A DNA stretch of 64,000 bases. It comes from Ferirhizobium litorale. Lineage in GTDB: Bacteria > Pseudomonadota > Alphaproteobacteria > Rhizobiales > Rhizobiaceae. The stretch spans positions 1 to 64,000 of the forward strand of contig JALDYZ010000004.1 of the NCBI GenBank assembly GCA_030028905.1, in the 5' to 3' direction. Shown piece by piece: positions 35,602 to 45,107 of the stretch. Below the pieces are notes generated by a model. The model was not told the origin of the DNA. It saw only the letters and a list, made by a program, of their open reading frames with translations, and did no database searches. The position numbers and the translations under genes are program-made. Within the stretch, counting starts at the first letter, position 1, and each line of letters starts with the position of its first letter.

Positions 35602-35664
35602 CTAACATTCCGGTTGTTTGCAGGGTTCTATAGAAGCATGAATGTCTTGGCATCGTACCGCCGT

Positions 35665-36711
35665 CTATGACGGTGAAGCGGTTTCCCGCATACGGTTTCG
35701 GCGCATGAGAAGCGGCATGAACACCGATAGGAACAACAGCCTGATCACGTGGTGCGCACCGACATAGGTGGCATCCACATGCATCATCACCGCCATCGCC
35801 GCCATGGTTTCCAGCCCGCCCGGCGCAAAGGCGATCAGAACCGCATTGAGCGGCACCCCGGTGACCCAGCACACGAACGCGGCAATCGCGCCGGCAATCA
35901 CGGTCACGACAAGAGTCACCGCGACGCCTGCAAGGATCGCATCCTTGACCGAGCGGATCGACACGCCGGAAAAACGCGAGCCTATAAGGCTACCGAGCAC
36001 GATATAGGTCGGCGTCAACAGCCATGCCGGCACCGATCCGCTTACCAACCCGGTGACATGCGTCGAGGCCGACACCGCGACGCCGCCGAGCAGCAGGGCT
36101 GCCGGAAACTTCAGGCGAAGGAAACCGTAGCCGACCAGCGCCGAGAAGGCGATCTCCAGCGCCAGGATAGTAACCTCCATCACCGGAGCGGGATCGGCGG
36201 GCCCGGTCGCCGCCAAGCCGGCTAGATCGATGATCGGTGGCACAAGCAGCGTCAGCGCCAGCACGCGAACGCTCTGGATGACGCTGATGGTCATCACGTC
36301 GCTGCGGCTTTCGGCGCCGAGGCTGAGGATGAAGCTCAGATGTCCCGGAGAGGCCGCCAACATCGCCGTCTGGCGGTCATAGCGATAGACGCGGCGCAAC
36401 AGGAAATAGGCGGCATAGAAGATCACGACGATGGCCGGGATCAACAGCAGGAAACTTGCCGGCCATGTCCTGGCCGCGCGGACGACCTCTGGCGAAATCG
36501 ACGTGCCCATGGAAATGCCGATGACGATGAAGCAGACGTTCCGGGCGAACGCGGGAAGCGCGAAACGCATGCCGGAAAAGCTTGCCACGGTTACCGACAG
36601 CGCGGGACCGATGAGAAACGGTGCAGGAAAGGTCAGATAGTAGGCCAAGGCCGCGCCGATTGCGCCAACGATCAGCAACTGCACGGAGGCTCGCAGATCG
36701 GTTGTCGTCAT
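35665..36711 (-). CDS. AbrB-family (ammonia monooxygenase-like) membrane protein
   Basis: This 348-residue protein has about ten membrane spans arranged as two similar halves. The typical AbrB/DUF blocks are ALAYYLTFPAPFLIGPALSV, GISMGTSIS, ASPGHLSFILSLG and FAPGGLETMAAMAVMMHVDA. The family is named after putative ammonia monooxygenase, but its true role is unknown and probably transport or regulation. The ATG at 36711 is preferred over the TTG just before it. Confidence 0.88.
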   Translation of the reverse strand: MTTTDLRASVQLLIVGAIGAALAYYLTFPAPFLIGPALSVTVASFSGMRFALPAFARNVCFIVIGISMGTSISPEVVRAARTWPASFLLLIPAIVVIFYAAYFLLRRVYRYDRQTAMLAASPGHLSFILSLGAESRSDVMTISVIQSVRVLALTLLVPPIIDLAGLAATGPADPAPVMEVTILALEIAFSALVGYGFLRLKFPAALLLGGVAVSASTHVTGLVSGSVPAWLLTPTYIVLGSLIGSRFSGVSIRSVKDAILAGVAVTLVVTVIAGAIAAFVCWVTGVPLNAVLIAFAPGGLETMAAMAVMMHVDATYVGAHHVIRLLFLSVFMPLLMRRNRMRETASPS

Positions 36712-36840
36712 CAAATGCGTTCACTCTTGAAATGGCGATGCGATGGTTGAATTGGCCGGCCGGGAACCAGTACCTGCTTCTAGCCCACCTCCGTCACAAC
36801 TGGAACCACCTTTCGTGCATTGCTCCAGTGCATGCCGCGC

Positions 36841-38505
36841 TCACGCGGGTTCGGCCCTGTCGGCGGGCACCGCGCCAAACTCTCCGCGGGCTCGCGCCTG
36901 CCGAACAAGATCGGCTGCCTTCTCGGCGATCATCACGACCGGCGCATTGGTGTTGCCGCCGATCAGGCGCGGCATGACCGATGCGTCCACCACCCTCAGC
37001 CCCTCCACGCCGCGCACCCGCAGTTGCGGATCGACCACGGATTGCTGGTCGCCGCCCATGCGGCAGGTGCCGGCCGGATGGTAGATTGTGTCGGCGCGGC
37101 TGCGAACTTCCTCGGCCAGCGCCTCGTCGTCCAGGCCGGAAACCGGATAGAGTTCATCGAGGCGATGGCGCGCCAGCGGCTGCGCTTCCATGATGGAGCG
37201 AGCGATCTTCGCTCCCTTGACCAGCGTGCAGAGATCGCGCGGGTCGGACAGAAAGCGCGGATTGATGAGCGGTTCGGCAAGCGGGTCCCGGCTCTCCAGC
37301 CGTACCTCGCCGCGCGAATGCGGTCGCAACACGCAGGCATGGCACGAATAGCCATAGCCGCGGTGAAGGCTGCGACCGTGATCGTCGGCCATAGCCACGA
37401 GGAAATGCAGTTGGATGTCGGGGCGATCAAGGGTCGGATCGGTCTTCACGAAGGCGCCGGACTCTGAAATGGTCGTCCGAAGATGGCCGGTGCCGTCGCG
37501 ATGCCACTGGCCGGCTGCAAGGGCTAGTGCGAAAGCGGCATGCGCACCGATGCCGACGAGATTGCGGTTGGTCGAACGGTAGGTCACGGCGAAATCGAGG
37601 TGGTCCTGCAGGTTGGCGCCGACTTCCGGCACATCGGCAACGACCTCGATGCCGTTCGCGCGAATATGCTCCGCCGGCCCGATGCCCGACAGCATCAGCA
37701 GCTGCGGCGATTGCAAGGCGCCGGCGCAAAGAATGATTTCCCGACCAGCACCCACCGTATGCAGTCGCCGGCCCTGCCGATAGCAAACCCGCCGCGCCCT
37801 GCGCCCCTCGAACTCGACATGCGTCACCATCGCACCGGCAACGACAGTCAGATTGCGTCGCCCCATTGCCGGGTGCAGATAAGCAGCGGCAGTCGACGCC
37901 CGCTCGCCCGCCTTCGGCCCCTGCCAGAATTGCGTGACCTGGAACAAGCCTGCACCTTCCTGCTCGGGACCGTTGAAATCGTCATTGCGGGCGATGCCCT
38001 GCCGGGCGGCAGCGGCAAGAAAGTCCGCGTTGATCGGCCTCGCCCAGATCGCATCGGCGACCGGCAACGGACCGCCTGCGCCATGGTACTCGCTGCTGCC
38101 ACGCTGGTTTGCCTCCGCCTTGAGAAAATAAGGATGCACGTCGGTATAGGACCAGCCGGTGCAGCCGAGCCGCGCCCACTCGTCATAGTCGGCGCGATGG
38201 CCGCGAACATAGAGCATGGTGTTGATTGAACTCGATCCGCCCAGCCCCCGCCCTCTCGGCTGATAGCCGCGCCTGCCATTGAGCGCGGGTTGAGCCTCGG
38301 TCTCGAAGGCCCAGTTGACGGACGCGGCATATCCGGGGACCGTCGCCGCAGCGCCGGCGGGAACGCGGACCAGCAGGCTTCGTCCCTCGCCGCCTGCCTC
38401 CAGGAGGCATACCTTGATTTCGGGATCCTCGCTCAGACGTGCCGCGAGTACAGCTCCCGCAGACCCGCCGCCGACAATGACATAGTCAAACATCGCCGTC
38501 CCCAT
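36841..38505 (-). CDS. GMC-family FAD oxidoreductase (choline dehydrogenase-like)
   Basis: This 554-residue GMC enzyme has FAD-binding FDYVIVGGGSAGAVLAARLS, GRGLGGSSSINTMLYVRGH, AGALQSPQLLMLSGIGP and a C-terminal YHPAGTCRMGGD ... MPRLIGGNTNAPVVMIAEK. Substrates are alcohols such as choline, polyethylene glycol or sugar alcohols; the sequence does not pick one. The start may be the ATG at 38493 (MFDYVIV). No betaine aldehyde dehydrogenase gene is adjacent, which argues against a classic bet operon. Confidence 0.93.
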   Translation of the reverse strand: MGTAMFDYVIVGGGSAGAVLAARLSEDPEIKVCLLEAGGEGRSLLVRVPAGAAATVPGYAASVNWAFETEAQPALNGRRGYQPRGRGLGGSSSINTMLYVRGHRADYDEWARLGCTGWSYTDVHPYFLKAEANQRGSSEYHGAGGPLPVADAIWARPINADFLAAAARQGIARNDDFNGPEQEGAGLFQVTQFWQGPKAGERASTAAAYLHPAMGRRNLTVVAGAMVTHVEFEGRRARRVCYRQGRRLHTVGAGREIILCAGALQSPQLLMLSGIGPAEHIRANGIEVVADVPEVGANLQDHLDFAVTYRSTNRNLVGIGAHAAFALALAAGQWHRDGTGHLRTTISESGAFVKTDPTLDRPDIQLHFLVAMADDHGRSLHRGYGYSCHACVLRPHSRGEVRLESRDPLAEPLINPRFLSDPRDLCTLVKGAKIARSIMEAQPLARHRLDELYPVSGLDDEALAEEVRSRADTIYHPAGTCRMGGDQQSVVDPQLRVRGVEGLRVVDASVMPRLIGGNTNAPVVMIAEKAADLVRQARARGEFGAVPADRAEPA

Positions 38506-38561
38506 CGAAGTGGCGCGCCAGGCAAGGTTGCGCGACCGCCTCTTCCCTTTACGTCAACGTA

Positions 38562-38574
38562 TGAAATAGTTTCA
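38562..38574. promoter_or_regulatory. Palindrome upstream of the GMC gene
   Basis: TGAAA-TAG-TTTCA is a perfect inverted repeat about 57 bases before the GMC start, in an AT-rich stretch. It could be an operator for that gene. The regulator is unknown. Confidence 0.35.
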
Positions 38575-38729
38575 ATCGGCACAAGAAAAACAAAGGCCCT
38601 CACTCGCGCACGGGCCCTATCTATATATTCTGGGTTGCATTTGCGCAACATGAACGTGTGCAAAAATGAAGAAGCCTGCTCGTTCTCAAGCAGGAGGCGG
38701 CAGGAGAGCCGGTGCGCTTCCGTTCCCCG

Positions 38730-38759
38730 CAGTGGGGCGCCCACGAGAGCGCCCCACTG
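38730..38759 (-). terminator. Hairpin downstream of dppF
   Basis: Stem CAGTGGGGCGC (38730-38740) pairs perfectly with GCGCCCCACTG (38749-38759) around an 8-base loop, six bases after the dppF stop. It lacks a U-run on the minus strand but is positioned as the end of the dpp operon. Confidence 0.6.
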
Positions 38760-38764
38760 AAGCA

Positions 38765-39592
38765 CTAGGCCGCGTTCTTGCGTGCAAGACGCGCCTTGAT
38801 ACTTTCGACATCGGCGCGCGGAGTCGCGGCAAACAGCGTCTTGGTATAGCTGTGCTGCGGATTGCTGAAGACTTCTTCACGGCTACCATATTCGACGGCT
38901 TCACCGTAATACATCACCATCACGTCATCGGCGATGTAGCGCACCACCGAGAGGTCGTGGCTGATGAAGACATAGGTCAGCTGGAATTCGTCCTGCAAGT
39001 CGGCGAGCAGGTTCAGGACCTGTGCCTGCACGGAAAGATCGAGCGCCGAGACCGGCTCGTCCAGCACCAAAAGCCGCGGGTTGAGCATCAGCGCGCGGGC
39101 GATCGCCACGCGCTGGCGCTGACCGCCCGAGAACATATGCGGGTAGCGCCCGTAATGCTTCTCTTCGAGCCCAACCTTCTTGAGCATGGCCATGGCCCTG
39201 TCCCGACGTTCATCAGCACCAATCTTCGTGTTGATGATCAGCGGCTCCGTGAGGATGTCACCGATCTTCTTGCGCGGGTTGAGCGTGCCGTAGGGGTTCT
39301 GGAACACGATCTGCACCTTCCGGCGCATGTCGGATGTCAGCGTCTCACGGGCAATATCCACCTTCTGGCCGTCGATCAACATGTCGCCCGAGGTCGCCGG
39401 ATCGATCATCGTGACGATGCGGGCGAGGGTCGATTTGCCGCAGCCGCTTTCGCCGACGATGGCGAGCGTCTTGCCCTGCTCAACGGCGAAGCTAACGCCC
39501 TTCACGGCATGAACGGTGCGGGCCTTTTTGAAAAAGCTGCCGGGAATATGATAATCGCGCGTCAGGTCGCGCGCTTCGAGCACCGGGGTCAT
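38765..39592 (-). CDS. dppF: Dipeptide-type ABC transporter ATP-binding protein
   Basis: This 275-residue oligopeptide-type ATPase has Walker A VGESGCGKSTLAR, signature FSGGQRQRVAIARAL, Walker B LLVLDEPVSALDLS and H-loop FISHDLSVV. The central IVFQNPYGTLNPRK block is typical of DppF/OppF. It is the last dpp gene and overlaps dppD by four bases. With dppD it would power uptake through DppBC. Confidence 0.93.
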   Translation of the reverse strand: MTPVLEARDLTRDYHIPGSFFKKARTVHAVKGVSFAVEQGKTLAIVGESGCGKSTLARIVTMIDPATSGDMLIDGQKVDIARETLTSDMRRKVQIVFQNPYGTLNPRKKIGDILTEPLIINTKIGADERRDRAMAMLKKVGLEEKHYGRYPHMFSGGQRQRVAIARALMLNPRLLVLDEPVSALDLSVQAQVLNLLADLQDEFQLTYVFISHDLSVVRYIADDVMVMYYGEAVEYGSREEVFSNPQHSYTKTLFAATPRADVESIKARLARKNAA

Positions 39593-40443
39593 CGCACGGC
39601 TCCTTCAAAGATTTCCTGGTCGCTCAGGAATTCCGCAATCGTCGGCAGGCGGTCGCCGGTCGCATTGTCCGGCAGCGCCGAGAGCAACGCCCTGGTATAG
39701 GCGCTCTTCGGGCTCTCGAAGAGCGAGAGTACGTCGGCTTCCTCGATCTTGCGACCCTTGTACTGCACGATAACGCGGTCTGCGGTCTCTGCCACGACAC
39801 CCATGTTGTGGGTAATCATGATCAGTCCCATCTGGTGCTCGGACTGCAGCTTCATCAGGAGGTCGAGAATCTGCTTCTGGATGGTCACGTCGAGCGCGGT
39901 GGTCGGCTCGTCGGCGATCAGGAGCTTCGGATTGCAGGCGAGCGCGGTCGCGATCATCACGCGCTGGCACTGGCCACCCGACATCTGGTGCGGGAAGTGA
40001 CCGAGGCGCTCTTCCGGGTTCGGAATGCCGACGGCATCGAAAAGCTCGATGGCGCGGTCACGCCGGGCCTTTTTGCCGAGATCGGTATGAAAGCGCAGCA
40101 CTTCCTCGATCTGGAAGCCGACCGTGAAGCACGGATTGAGGCTGGCGATCGGCTCCTGGAAGATCATGGCGATTTCCTTGCCGATGATCTTGCGGCGCTC
40201 GCTGTCGGACATCGAGAGCATGTCGCGGCCATTGAAGGTCAGCTTGTCGGCCGTCACCTTCGCCGTCCACGGAAGAAGACCCATGGCGGCGAGCATGGAA
40301 ACGGACTTTCCGGAGCCGGATTCGCCGACGATCGCCAGGACTTCGCCGGCGCTCACCTTGAGTGAAACGCCATCGACGGCACGGAAGGGACCGGCGGCCA
40401 TCTGGAATTCGACGACCAGGTTTTCAATTTCGAGAAGGGACAT
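39589..40443 (-). CDS. dppD: Dipeptide-type ABC transporter ATP-binding protein
   Basis: This 284-residue ATPase has Walker [30 protein letters not shown] (the DppD/OppD Q-loop block), signature [15 protein letters not shown], Walker [15 protein letters not shown] and H-loop MITHNMGVV. The ATG at 40443 overlaps the dppC stop by one base. The ordinary Arg-Gln composition of the signature is slightly changed (QCQR), which is minor. Confidence 0.93.
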   Translation of the reverse strand: MSLLEIENLVVEFQMAAGPFRAVDGVSLKVSAGEVLAIVGESGSGKSVSMLAAMGLLPWTAKVTADKLTFNGRDMLSMSDSERRKIIGKEIAMIFQEPIASLNPCFTVGFQIEEVLRFHTDLGKKARRDRAIELFDAVGIPNPEERLGHFPHQMSGGQCQRVMIATALACNPKLLIADEPTTALDVTIQKQILDLLMKLQSEHQMGLIMITHNMGVVAETADRVIVQYKGRKIEEADVLSLFESPKSAYTRALLSALPDNATGDRLPTIAEFLSDQEIFEGAVR

Positions 40444-41336
40444 CACGACCTCTTCAGCTTGGGATCGAGCGCGTCGCGCAGGCCGTCGCCCATCAGGTTG
40501 ATGGATAGAACGGTGACAAGGATGGCAAGACCGGGGAAGGTGACCACCCACCAGGCACGCTGGATGAATTCACGGGCCTCGGCGAGCATGGTTCCCCATT
40601 CCGGCGTCGGCGGCTGGGCGCCCATGCCGAGAAAGCCGAGGGCGGCCGCATCGAGGATCGCCGCCGAGAAGGCGAGCGTCGCCTGCACGATCAACGGTGC
40701 CAGGCAGTTCGGCAGGATGGTGAGGAGCATCAGGCGCATCGTGCCGGCACCGGCAACCTTGGAGGCGATGACGTAATCCTTGGCACGTTCGGTCATGACC
40801 GCGGCACGCGTCAGGCGCACGAAATGCGGCAGGTTGACAAGCGAGATCGCGATCATCGCGTTGACGAGGCCGGGGCCGAGAACGGCGACGAGAACCAGCG
40901 CCAGAAGCAGCGACGGAAACGCCAGGATGATATCCATCACACGCATGATCACCGTATCGACGCGGCCGCGGAAGTAACCGGCCACAAGGCCGATGAGAAC
41001 GCCTGAGATGACCGAAAGCGTCACCACGATGAGGCCAATGAACAGCGAGAAACGTGCGCCGTAAATCAGACGCGAGAAGATGTCGCGCCCGACGGCATCG
41101 GTGCCGAGCAGGAACGAGAAATTGCCGCCCTCCATCCAGGCCGGCGGCAGCAGCAGCATGTCGCGATACTGCTCGCTTGCCGAATGCGGCGCCACAAAGG
41201 GCGCGAAGATCGCAACGAAAAGGACCAGAAGGAAGACCGCGAGACCGATCACCGCGCCCTTGTTGCGTGAGAAATAGTACCAGAACTCCGCCAGTGCGGA
41301 GGGTTGGCTGGCGGTTTTTGATTCGACCGAGCTCAT
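40443..41336 (-). CDS. dppC: Dipeptide-type ABC transporter permease
   Basis: This 297-residue permease has an N-terminal anchor (GAVIGLAVFLLVLFVAIFAP), the substrate-domain GTDAVGRDIFSRLIYGARFS typical of DppC/OppC, and the EAA-like loop RAAVMTERAKDYVIASKVAG. A terminal block WVVTFPGLAILVTVLSINLM completes the family signature. It is 9 bp after dppB and touches dppD. Confidence 0.94.
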   Translation of the reverse strand: MSSVESKTASQPSALAEFWYYFSRNKGAVIGLAVFLLVLFVAIFAPFVAPHSASEQYRDMLLLPPAWMEGGNFSFLLGTDAVGRDIFSRLIYGARFSLFIGLIVVTLSVISGVLIGLVAGYFRGRVDTVIMRVMDIILAFPSLLLALVLVAVLGPGLVNAMIAISLVNLPHFVRLTRAAVMTERAKDYVIASKVAGAGTMRLMLLTILPNCLAPLIVQATLAFSAAILDAAALGFLGMGAQPPTPEWGTMLAEAREFIQRAWWVVTFPGLAILVTVLSINLMGDGLRDALDPKLKRS

Positions 41337-41345
41337 GTGCCTCTC

Positions 41346-42350
41346 CTAGTGACGAATACGCGGATTGATGAAGCCGTAAAGGACATCGACAATCAGGTTG
41401 ACGAGCATGATCACACCGGCAATCAGCAGAAGTCCGCCCTGCACGACGGCGTAGTCACGCTTGAACACCGAGTCGACCATCCACTTGCCGATACCCGGCC
41501 AGGAAAAGATCGTCTCCGTCAGGATCGCGCCGGCAAGCATCACCCCGACCTGCAGGCCGATGGTGGTAACGACAGGGATCATGGCGTTGCGCAACGCATG
41601 CACGCCGATGACGCGGTAGGGCGCCAGGCCCTTCGAGCGTGCGGTGCGGACATAGTCCTCGCCCAGCACCTCGAGCATCGCAGAGCGTGTCTGGCGGGCA
41701 ATCACCGCCAACGGGATCGTGCCGAGTACGATGGTCGGAAGGATCAGGTGCGATACCGCCGACTTGAATGCTCCGGCCTGGCCGGAAAGCAGACTGTCGA
41801 TCAGCATGAAGCCGGTGACCGGCGGGAAGAAGAACATCAGGGATATCCGGCCCGATACCGGTGTCCAGCCGAGATAGCCGGAGAAGAAGATGATGAGCAG
41901 CAACCCCCACCAGAAGATCGGCATCGAATAGCCGACGAGCGCTACGCCCATGACCGACTGATCGAACCAGGTCCCGCGCTTGACAGCGGCAAAGACGCCG
42001 GCCGGGACGCCCAGGCAGATGGCAAGGACGATGGCGCAGAACGAAAGCTCCAGTGTCGCCGGAAACAGCGCCAGGAACTCAGTCAGAACTTCGCGCTTGG
42101 TAACGATGGACGTCCCCAGGTCGCCATGCAGCACCGACCACAGATAGTCGAAGTATTGCACCCACATGGGTCGGTCGAGGCCGAGGTCGTGCATGATCTG
42201 GGCGTGCCGCTCGGGCGACATCACGCGTTCGCCCGACATCAACATGACGGGGTCTCCGGGAAGCAGCCGTATGAAGGAGAAGGCGATGAGCGATACGCCG
42301 AGAAACGTTGGGATGAGGACAGCGAGGCGTCCAAAGAAAAATCGCAACAT
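41346..42350 (-). CDS. dppB: Dipeptide-type ABC transporter permease
   Basis: This 334-residue permease begins MLRFFFGRLAVLIPTFLG, with FIRLLPGDPVMLM, the DppB/OppB signature near the N-terminus. The loop TRSAMLEVLGEDYVRTARSKG contacts the ATPases. About six membrane spans are visible. It is separated from dppA by 84 bases with two hairpins. Confidence 0.94.
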   Translation of the reverse strand: MLRFFFGRLAVLIPTFLGVSLIAFSFIRLLPGDPVMLMSGERVMSPERHAQIMHDLGLDRPMWVQYFDYLWSVLHGDLGTSIVTKREVLTEFLALFPATLELSFCAIVLAICLGVPAGVFAAVKRGTWFDQSVMGVALVGYSMPIFWWGLLLIIFFSGYLGWTPVSGRISLMFFFPPVTGFMLIDSLLSGQAGAFKSAVSHLILPTIVLGTIPLAVIARQTRSAMLEVLGEDYVRTARSKGLAPYRVIGVHALRNAMIPVVTTIGLQVGVMLAGAILTETIFSWPGIGKWMVDSVFKRDYAVVQGGLLLIAGVIMLVNLIVDVLYGFINPRIRH

Positions 42351-42370
42351 ATCAGGTGTTCCAATGTTAT

Positions 42371-42416
42371 GCCGGCGGTCAGTGTCCTGACCGCCGGCAA
42401 GCCCGCCTGTGCGGGC
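42371..42416 (-). repeat. Double hairpin between dppA and dppB
   Basis: A perfect 12-bp stem GCCGGCGGTCAG (42371-42382) pairs with CTGACCGCCGGC (42387-42398), loop TGTC. A second 6-bp stem GCCCGC (42401-42406) pairs with GCGGGC (42411-42416), loop CTGT. They lie between the dppA stop and the dppB start, where partial termination or 3'-end protection would raise dppA mRNA over the rest of the operon. Confidence 0.75.
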
Positions 42417-42434
42417 ATTCTTGCATATTTCGTG

Positions 42435-44030
42435 TTATTCGGCGATGTCTACGCCGTCGAAGCGGTGGTAGCCGAGCGGATCCTGGACGAAGCCAGTCAC
42501 CTTCTTGCTAACCGGCATGAAGACCAGGGAATGGTCGATAGTGAGCCAGGGAGCTTCGCGCTTGAAGACAACCTGGGCCTCTTCGTAGAGCTTGGTGCGT
42601 TCTGCAACGTCCGAGGTCACCTTGGCCTTCTTGACGAGGTTGTTGAATTCCTCGTTGCACCACTGGGCGCGGTTGTTGCCGCCGACGGCTTCGCAGCCGA
42701 GCAGTGTATCCAGGAAGTTGTCCGGATCGCCGTTGTCGCCGGTCCAGCCGAGGATGACGGCGCCGTCGCGGTTCTTTTCCTTCGAGAGCTTGAGGTATTC
42801 GGCCCATTCGTAGGAAACGATTTCCGCTTCAACGCCGACCTTTGCCAGGTCTGCCTGCATCAGCTCGGCGGCGCGGCGCGCGTTGAGCATGTAGGGGCGC
42901 GAAACGGGCATCGCCCAAATCTTCATCTTGAGGCCCGAGACACCCGCTGCTTCGAGAGCCTTCTTGGCGGCTTCCGCATCATACGCGTCGTCCTGGACGG
43001 CATCGTTGTAAGACCACATGGTCGGCGGGATCGGGTTCTTGGCGACCGAAGCCTGGCCCTGGAACACGGCGTCGACGATCGCCTGCTTGTTGATCGCCTG
43101 GTTCAGCGCGCGGCGAACTTCCGCCTTGTCGAACGGAGCCTGGGTGGTGTTGTAGGCGAGGTAGGCGACGTTCAGGCCGGCTTCCGAAAGAACGTCCAGG
43201 TTCGGATCCGTCTTCAGGCCTTCGACGTCAGCCGCATTCGGGTACGGCATGACATGGCACTCGCCAGCCTTCAGCTTCTGGGCGCGGACGGCAGCGTCGG
43301 AAGTGATCGCGAAAACGAGATCGTCGATCTTCTCCTTGCCCTTCCAGTAGCCTTCATGCGCCTGGTAGCGAATGACGGCGTCGGGCTGGTAGCCGACGAA
43401 CTTGAACGGGCCGGTGCCGAGCGGCATCTGGTTCAGCTGCTGCATCTTGCCATCAGCGGCAAGCTTGTCGGCATATTCCTTGGACAGGATGGAAGCAAAG
43501 TCCATGGCCAAGTCAGCCATGAAGGGTGCTTCCGGACGGTTCAGGACGAACTTGACGGTCAGGTCGTCGACCTTCTCGACCGACGCGATCAGTTCCGGGA
43601 AGCCCATGCCGGCGGAATATTCCCAGGCAGCACCCTCGACATACTTGTTCCAGGCGTCGTCGGCCTTCAACTGGCGATCGAAGGAGAACACCACGTCGTC
43701 GGCGTTGAAATCACGGGTCGGGGTAAAGAACTCAGTGGTCTGGAACTTGACGCCCGGACGCAGCTTGAACGTGTATTCCTTGCCGTCGTCGGAGATCGTC
43801 CAGCTCTCGGCAAGACCGGGCTCATACTCGGTGCTGCCATGCTTGAACTCCACCAGGCGGTTGTAAACCGTGCGGGAGGAGGCATCGAATGTCGTTCCTG
43901 CGGTATAAAGCGCGGGGTCGAAGCCTTCCGGCGAGCCTTCCGAGCAATATACGAGGGTCTTCGACCAGGCTGCCGTAGCCATGACCGACATCAGCGCGGT
44001 CGCGGCGAGCAGAGTTGAGAACTTTTTCAT
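42435..44030 (-). CDS. dppA: Dipeptide-type ABC transporter substrate-binding protein
   Basis: This 531-residue SBP_bac_5 protein has a signal peptide (MKKFSTLLAATALMSVMATA, cleaved near AWS). Family blocks are CSEGSPEGFDPALYTAGTTF, GLAESWTISDDGKEYTFKLR and PLGTGPFKFVGYQPD. It should bind di/oligopeptides or a related small ligand in the periplasm. The ATG at 44030 fits the signal peptide; an upstream extension to 44096 does not. It is the first gene of dppABCDF. Confidence 0.94.
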   Translation of the reverse strand: MKKFSTLLAATALMSVMATAAWSKTLVYCSEGSPEGFDPALYTAGTTFDASSRTVYNRLVEFKHGSTEYEPGLAESWTISDDGKEYTFKLRPGVKFQTTEFFTPTRDFNADDVVFSFDRQLKADDAWNKYVEGAAWEYSAGMGFPELIASVEKVDDLTVKFVLNRPEAPFMADLAMDFASILSKEYADKLAADGKMQQLNQMPLGTGPFKFVGYQPDAVIRYQAHEGYWKGKEKIDDLVFAITSDAAVRAQKLKAGECHVMPYPNAADVEGLKTDPNLDVLSEAGLNVAYLAYNTTQAPFDKAEVRRALNQAINKQAIVDAVFQGQASVAKNPIPPTMWSYNDAVQDDAYDAEAAKKALEAAGVSGLKMKIWAMPVSRPYMLNARRAAELMQADLAKVGVEAEIVSYEWAEYLKLSKEKNRDGAVILGWTGDNGDPDNFLDTLLGCEAVGGNNRAQWCNEEFNNLVKKAKVTSDVAERTKLYEEAQVVFKREAPWLTIDHSLVFMPVSKKVTGFVQDPLGYHRFDGVDIAE

Positions 44031-44369
44031 GATTTCGTTTCCCAGACTTGTTTTTGTTCTGAAATTTGCGATCCCGATGGTTGCATTCCGGATCATCGGG
44101 TGATGGAACGATATTTATGCCACGAAAGCAACAGACCGCGAAAAAAAATTTCCCGACCGAACAAAAATGAAATTTTTGGACTGGAATCGCTGTGGAATGG
44201 CAATTTTCGGAAACATGCCGTCTTCATTGCGCCACATCCGCGTCGGGCAACGCCATGGATGCGGCGATCAGCACACAACTTTGTAGCAAGAATATTTCAA
44301 CCATCGATGGAAATTTTCAAGGGACGACGGGGCGGCCACCCACCGAACCCGGAAACTTGCAGGATAAAA
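44031..44369 (-). other. dppA leader and convergence-free spacer, no gene seen
   Basis: About 340 bases lie between the dppA start and the rirA stop, both on the minus strand. The stretch is AT-rich near 44140-44190 (AAAAAAAATTT, AAAATGAAATTTTT). It must hold the dppA promoter and a long 5' leader, a common target for trans-acting small RNAs in rhizobia; I see no definite sRNA gene. Confidence 0.4.
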
Positions 44370-44837
44370 TCAGGTAGTGGGCGCCGTGATGGGGGCAGAA
44401 GCCTCGGGCAAGCCGAGAAGGAAGTTGATCTGCGGGCGCGACTTCACCAGATCGTTGATCGTGTATTCGGAGAGCACGTCGAAGAATGCATTCAGCGCCT
44501 TGCGCAGCGCCGAATTCAACCCGCAACTGTCGACAAGCGGGCATTCGATGGCCCCGTCCTCGAAGCATTCCGCCATGGCGAAGCTCTCCTCGGTGACCCT
44601 CACCACATCGAACAAGGTGATCTTCTCTGCCGGCCGACCAAGGCGCACCCCGCCATTGCGGCCACGCACCGTCTCGACAAGGCCCGCCTTGTTCAGGGGC
44701 TGCAGGATCTTGAAGAGGAAGAGTTCGGAGACACCGTAGGCCTTGGCGATTTCCGGAATGCGGCTCAGGTGGTCCTTGTTGGCGGCACAGTACATGAGCA
44801 TGCGAACTGCATAATTGGTCTGCTTGGTTAGACGCAC
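44370..44837 (-). CDS. rirA: Rhizobial iron regulator RirA (Rrf2 family)
   Basis: This 155-residue Rrf2-family protein begins MRLTKQTNYAVRMLMYCAAN and has the helix IPEIAKAYGVSELFLFKIL and VRGRNGGVRLG in the wing. Its iron-sulfur Cys residues are at 91, 99 and 105 (AMAECFEDGAIECPLVDSC), the positions expected for RirA. RirA represses iron uptake when iron is plentiful. The GTG at 44837 is preferred over that at 44852: it has GGAG six bases upstream and gives the family's start. It is divergent from an iron-binding-protein gene. Confidence 0.95.
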   Translation of the reverse strand: MRLTKQTNYAVRMLMYCAANKDHLSRIPEIAKAYGVSELFLFKILQPLNKAGLVETVRGRNGGVRLGRPAEKITLFDVVRVTEESFAMAECFEDGAIECPLVDSCGLNSALRKALNAFFDVLSEYTINDLVKSRPQINFLLGLPEASAPITAPTT

Positions 44838-44993
44838 GCCGATCTCCGTCACTGGTTAGCGCTCCCCTCCAGGAGAGGACTTCACGCAGAATCATGGTGT
44901 TACCGTAGCCTTGGCGCGTCAGTCGCACCAACGGCCCGGTAATGGCTGAGGCATATATAGAGCGCTTCGCACTTTTGAACAATTCCAAAAAAC

Positions 44994-45008
44994 TGAAAAT
45001 CACAATCA
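44994..45008. promoter_or_regulatory. Candidate IRO box (TGA-N9-TCA)
   Basis: TGA-AAATCACAA-TCA at 44994-45008 matches the described RirA operator pattern TGA-N9-TCA. It lies about 100 bases before the start of the iron-binding-protein gene and about 157 bases before rirA, in an AT-rich promoter-like region. Confidence 0.55.
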
Positions 45009-45107
45009 TGTTATGCGCCAACGGGACTTTCGCCATTGACACCGTCATTTATAAACATGAAGAACGCAGTCCACATTCACAGTGAAATGGAGGATGACGC
45101 CGTGACC

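Noticed and set aside
41337-44018. A very long open frame on the plus strand (about 893 codons)
   Set aside because: It is antisense to dppA, dppB and their gap, has no recognisable motif and follows from the codon bias of the real minus-strand genes.
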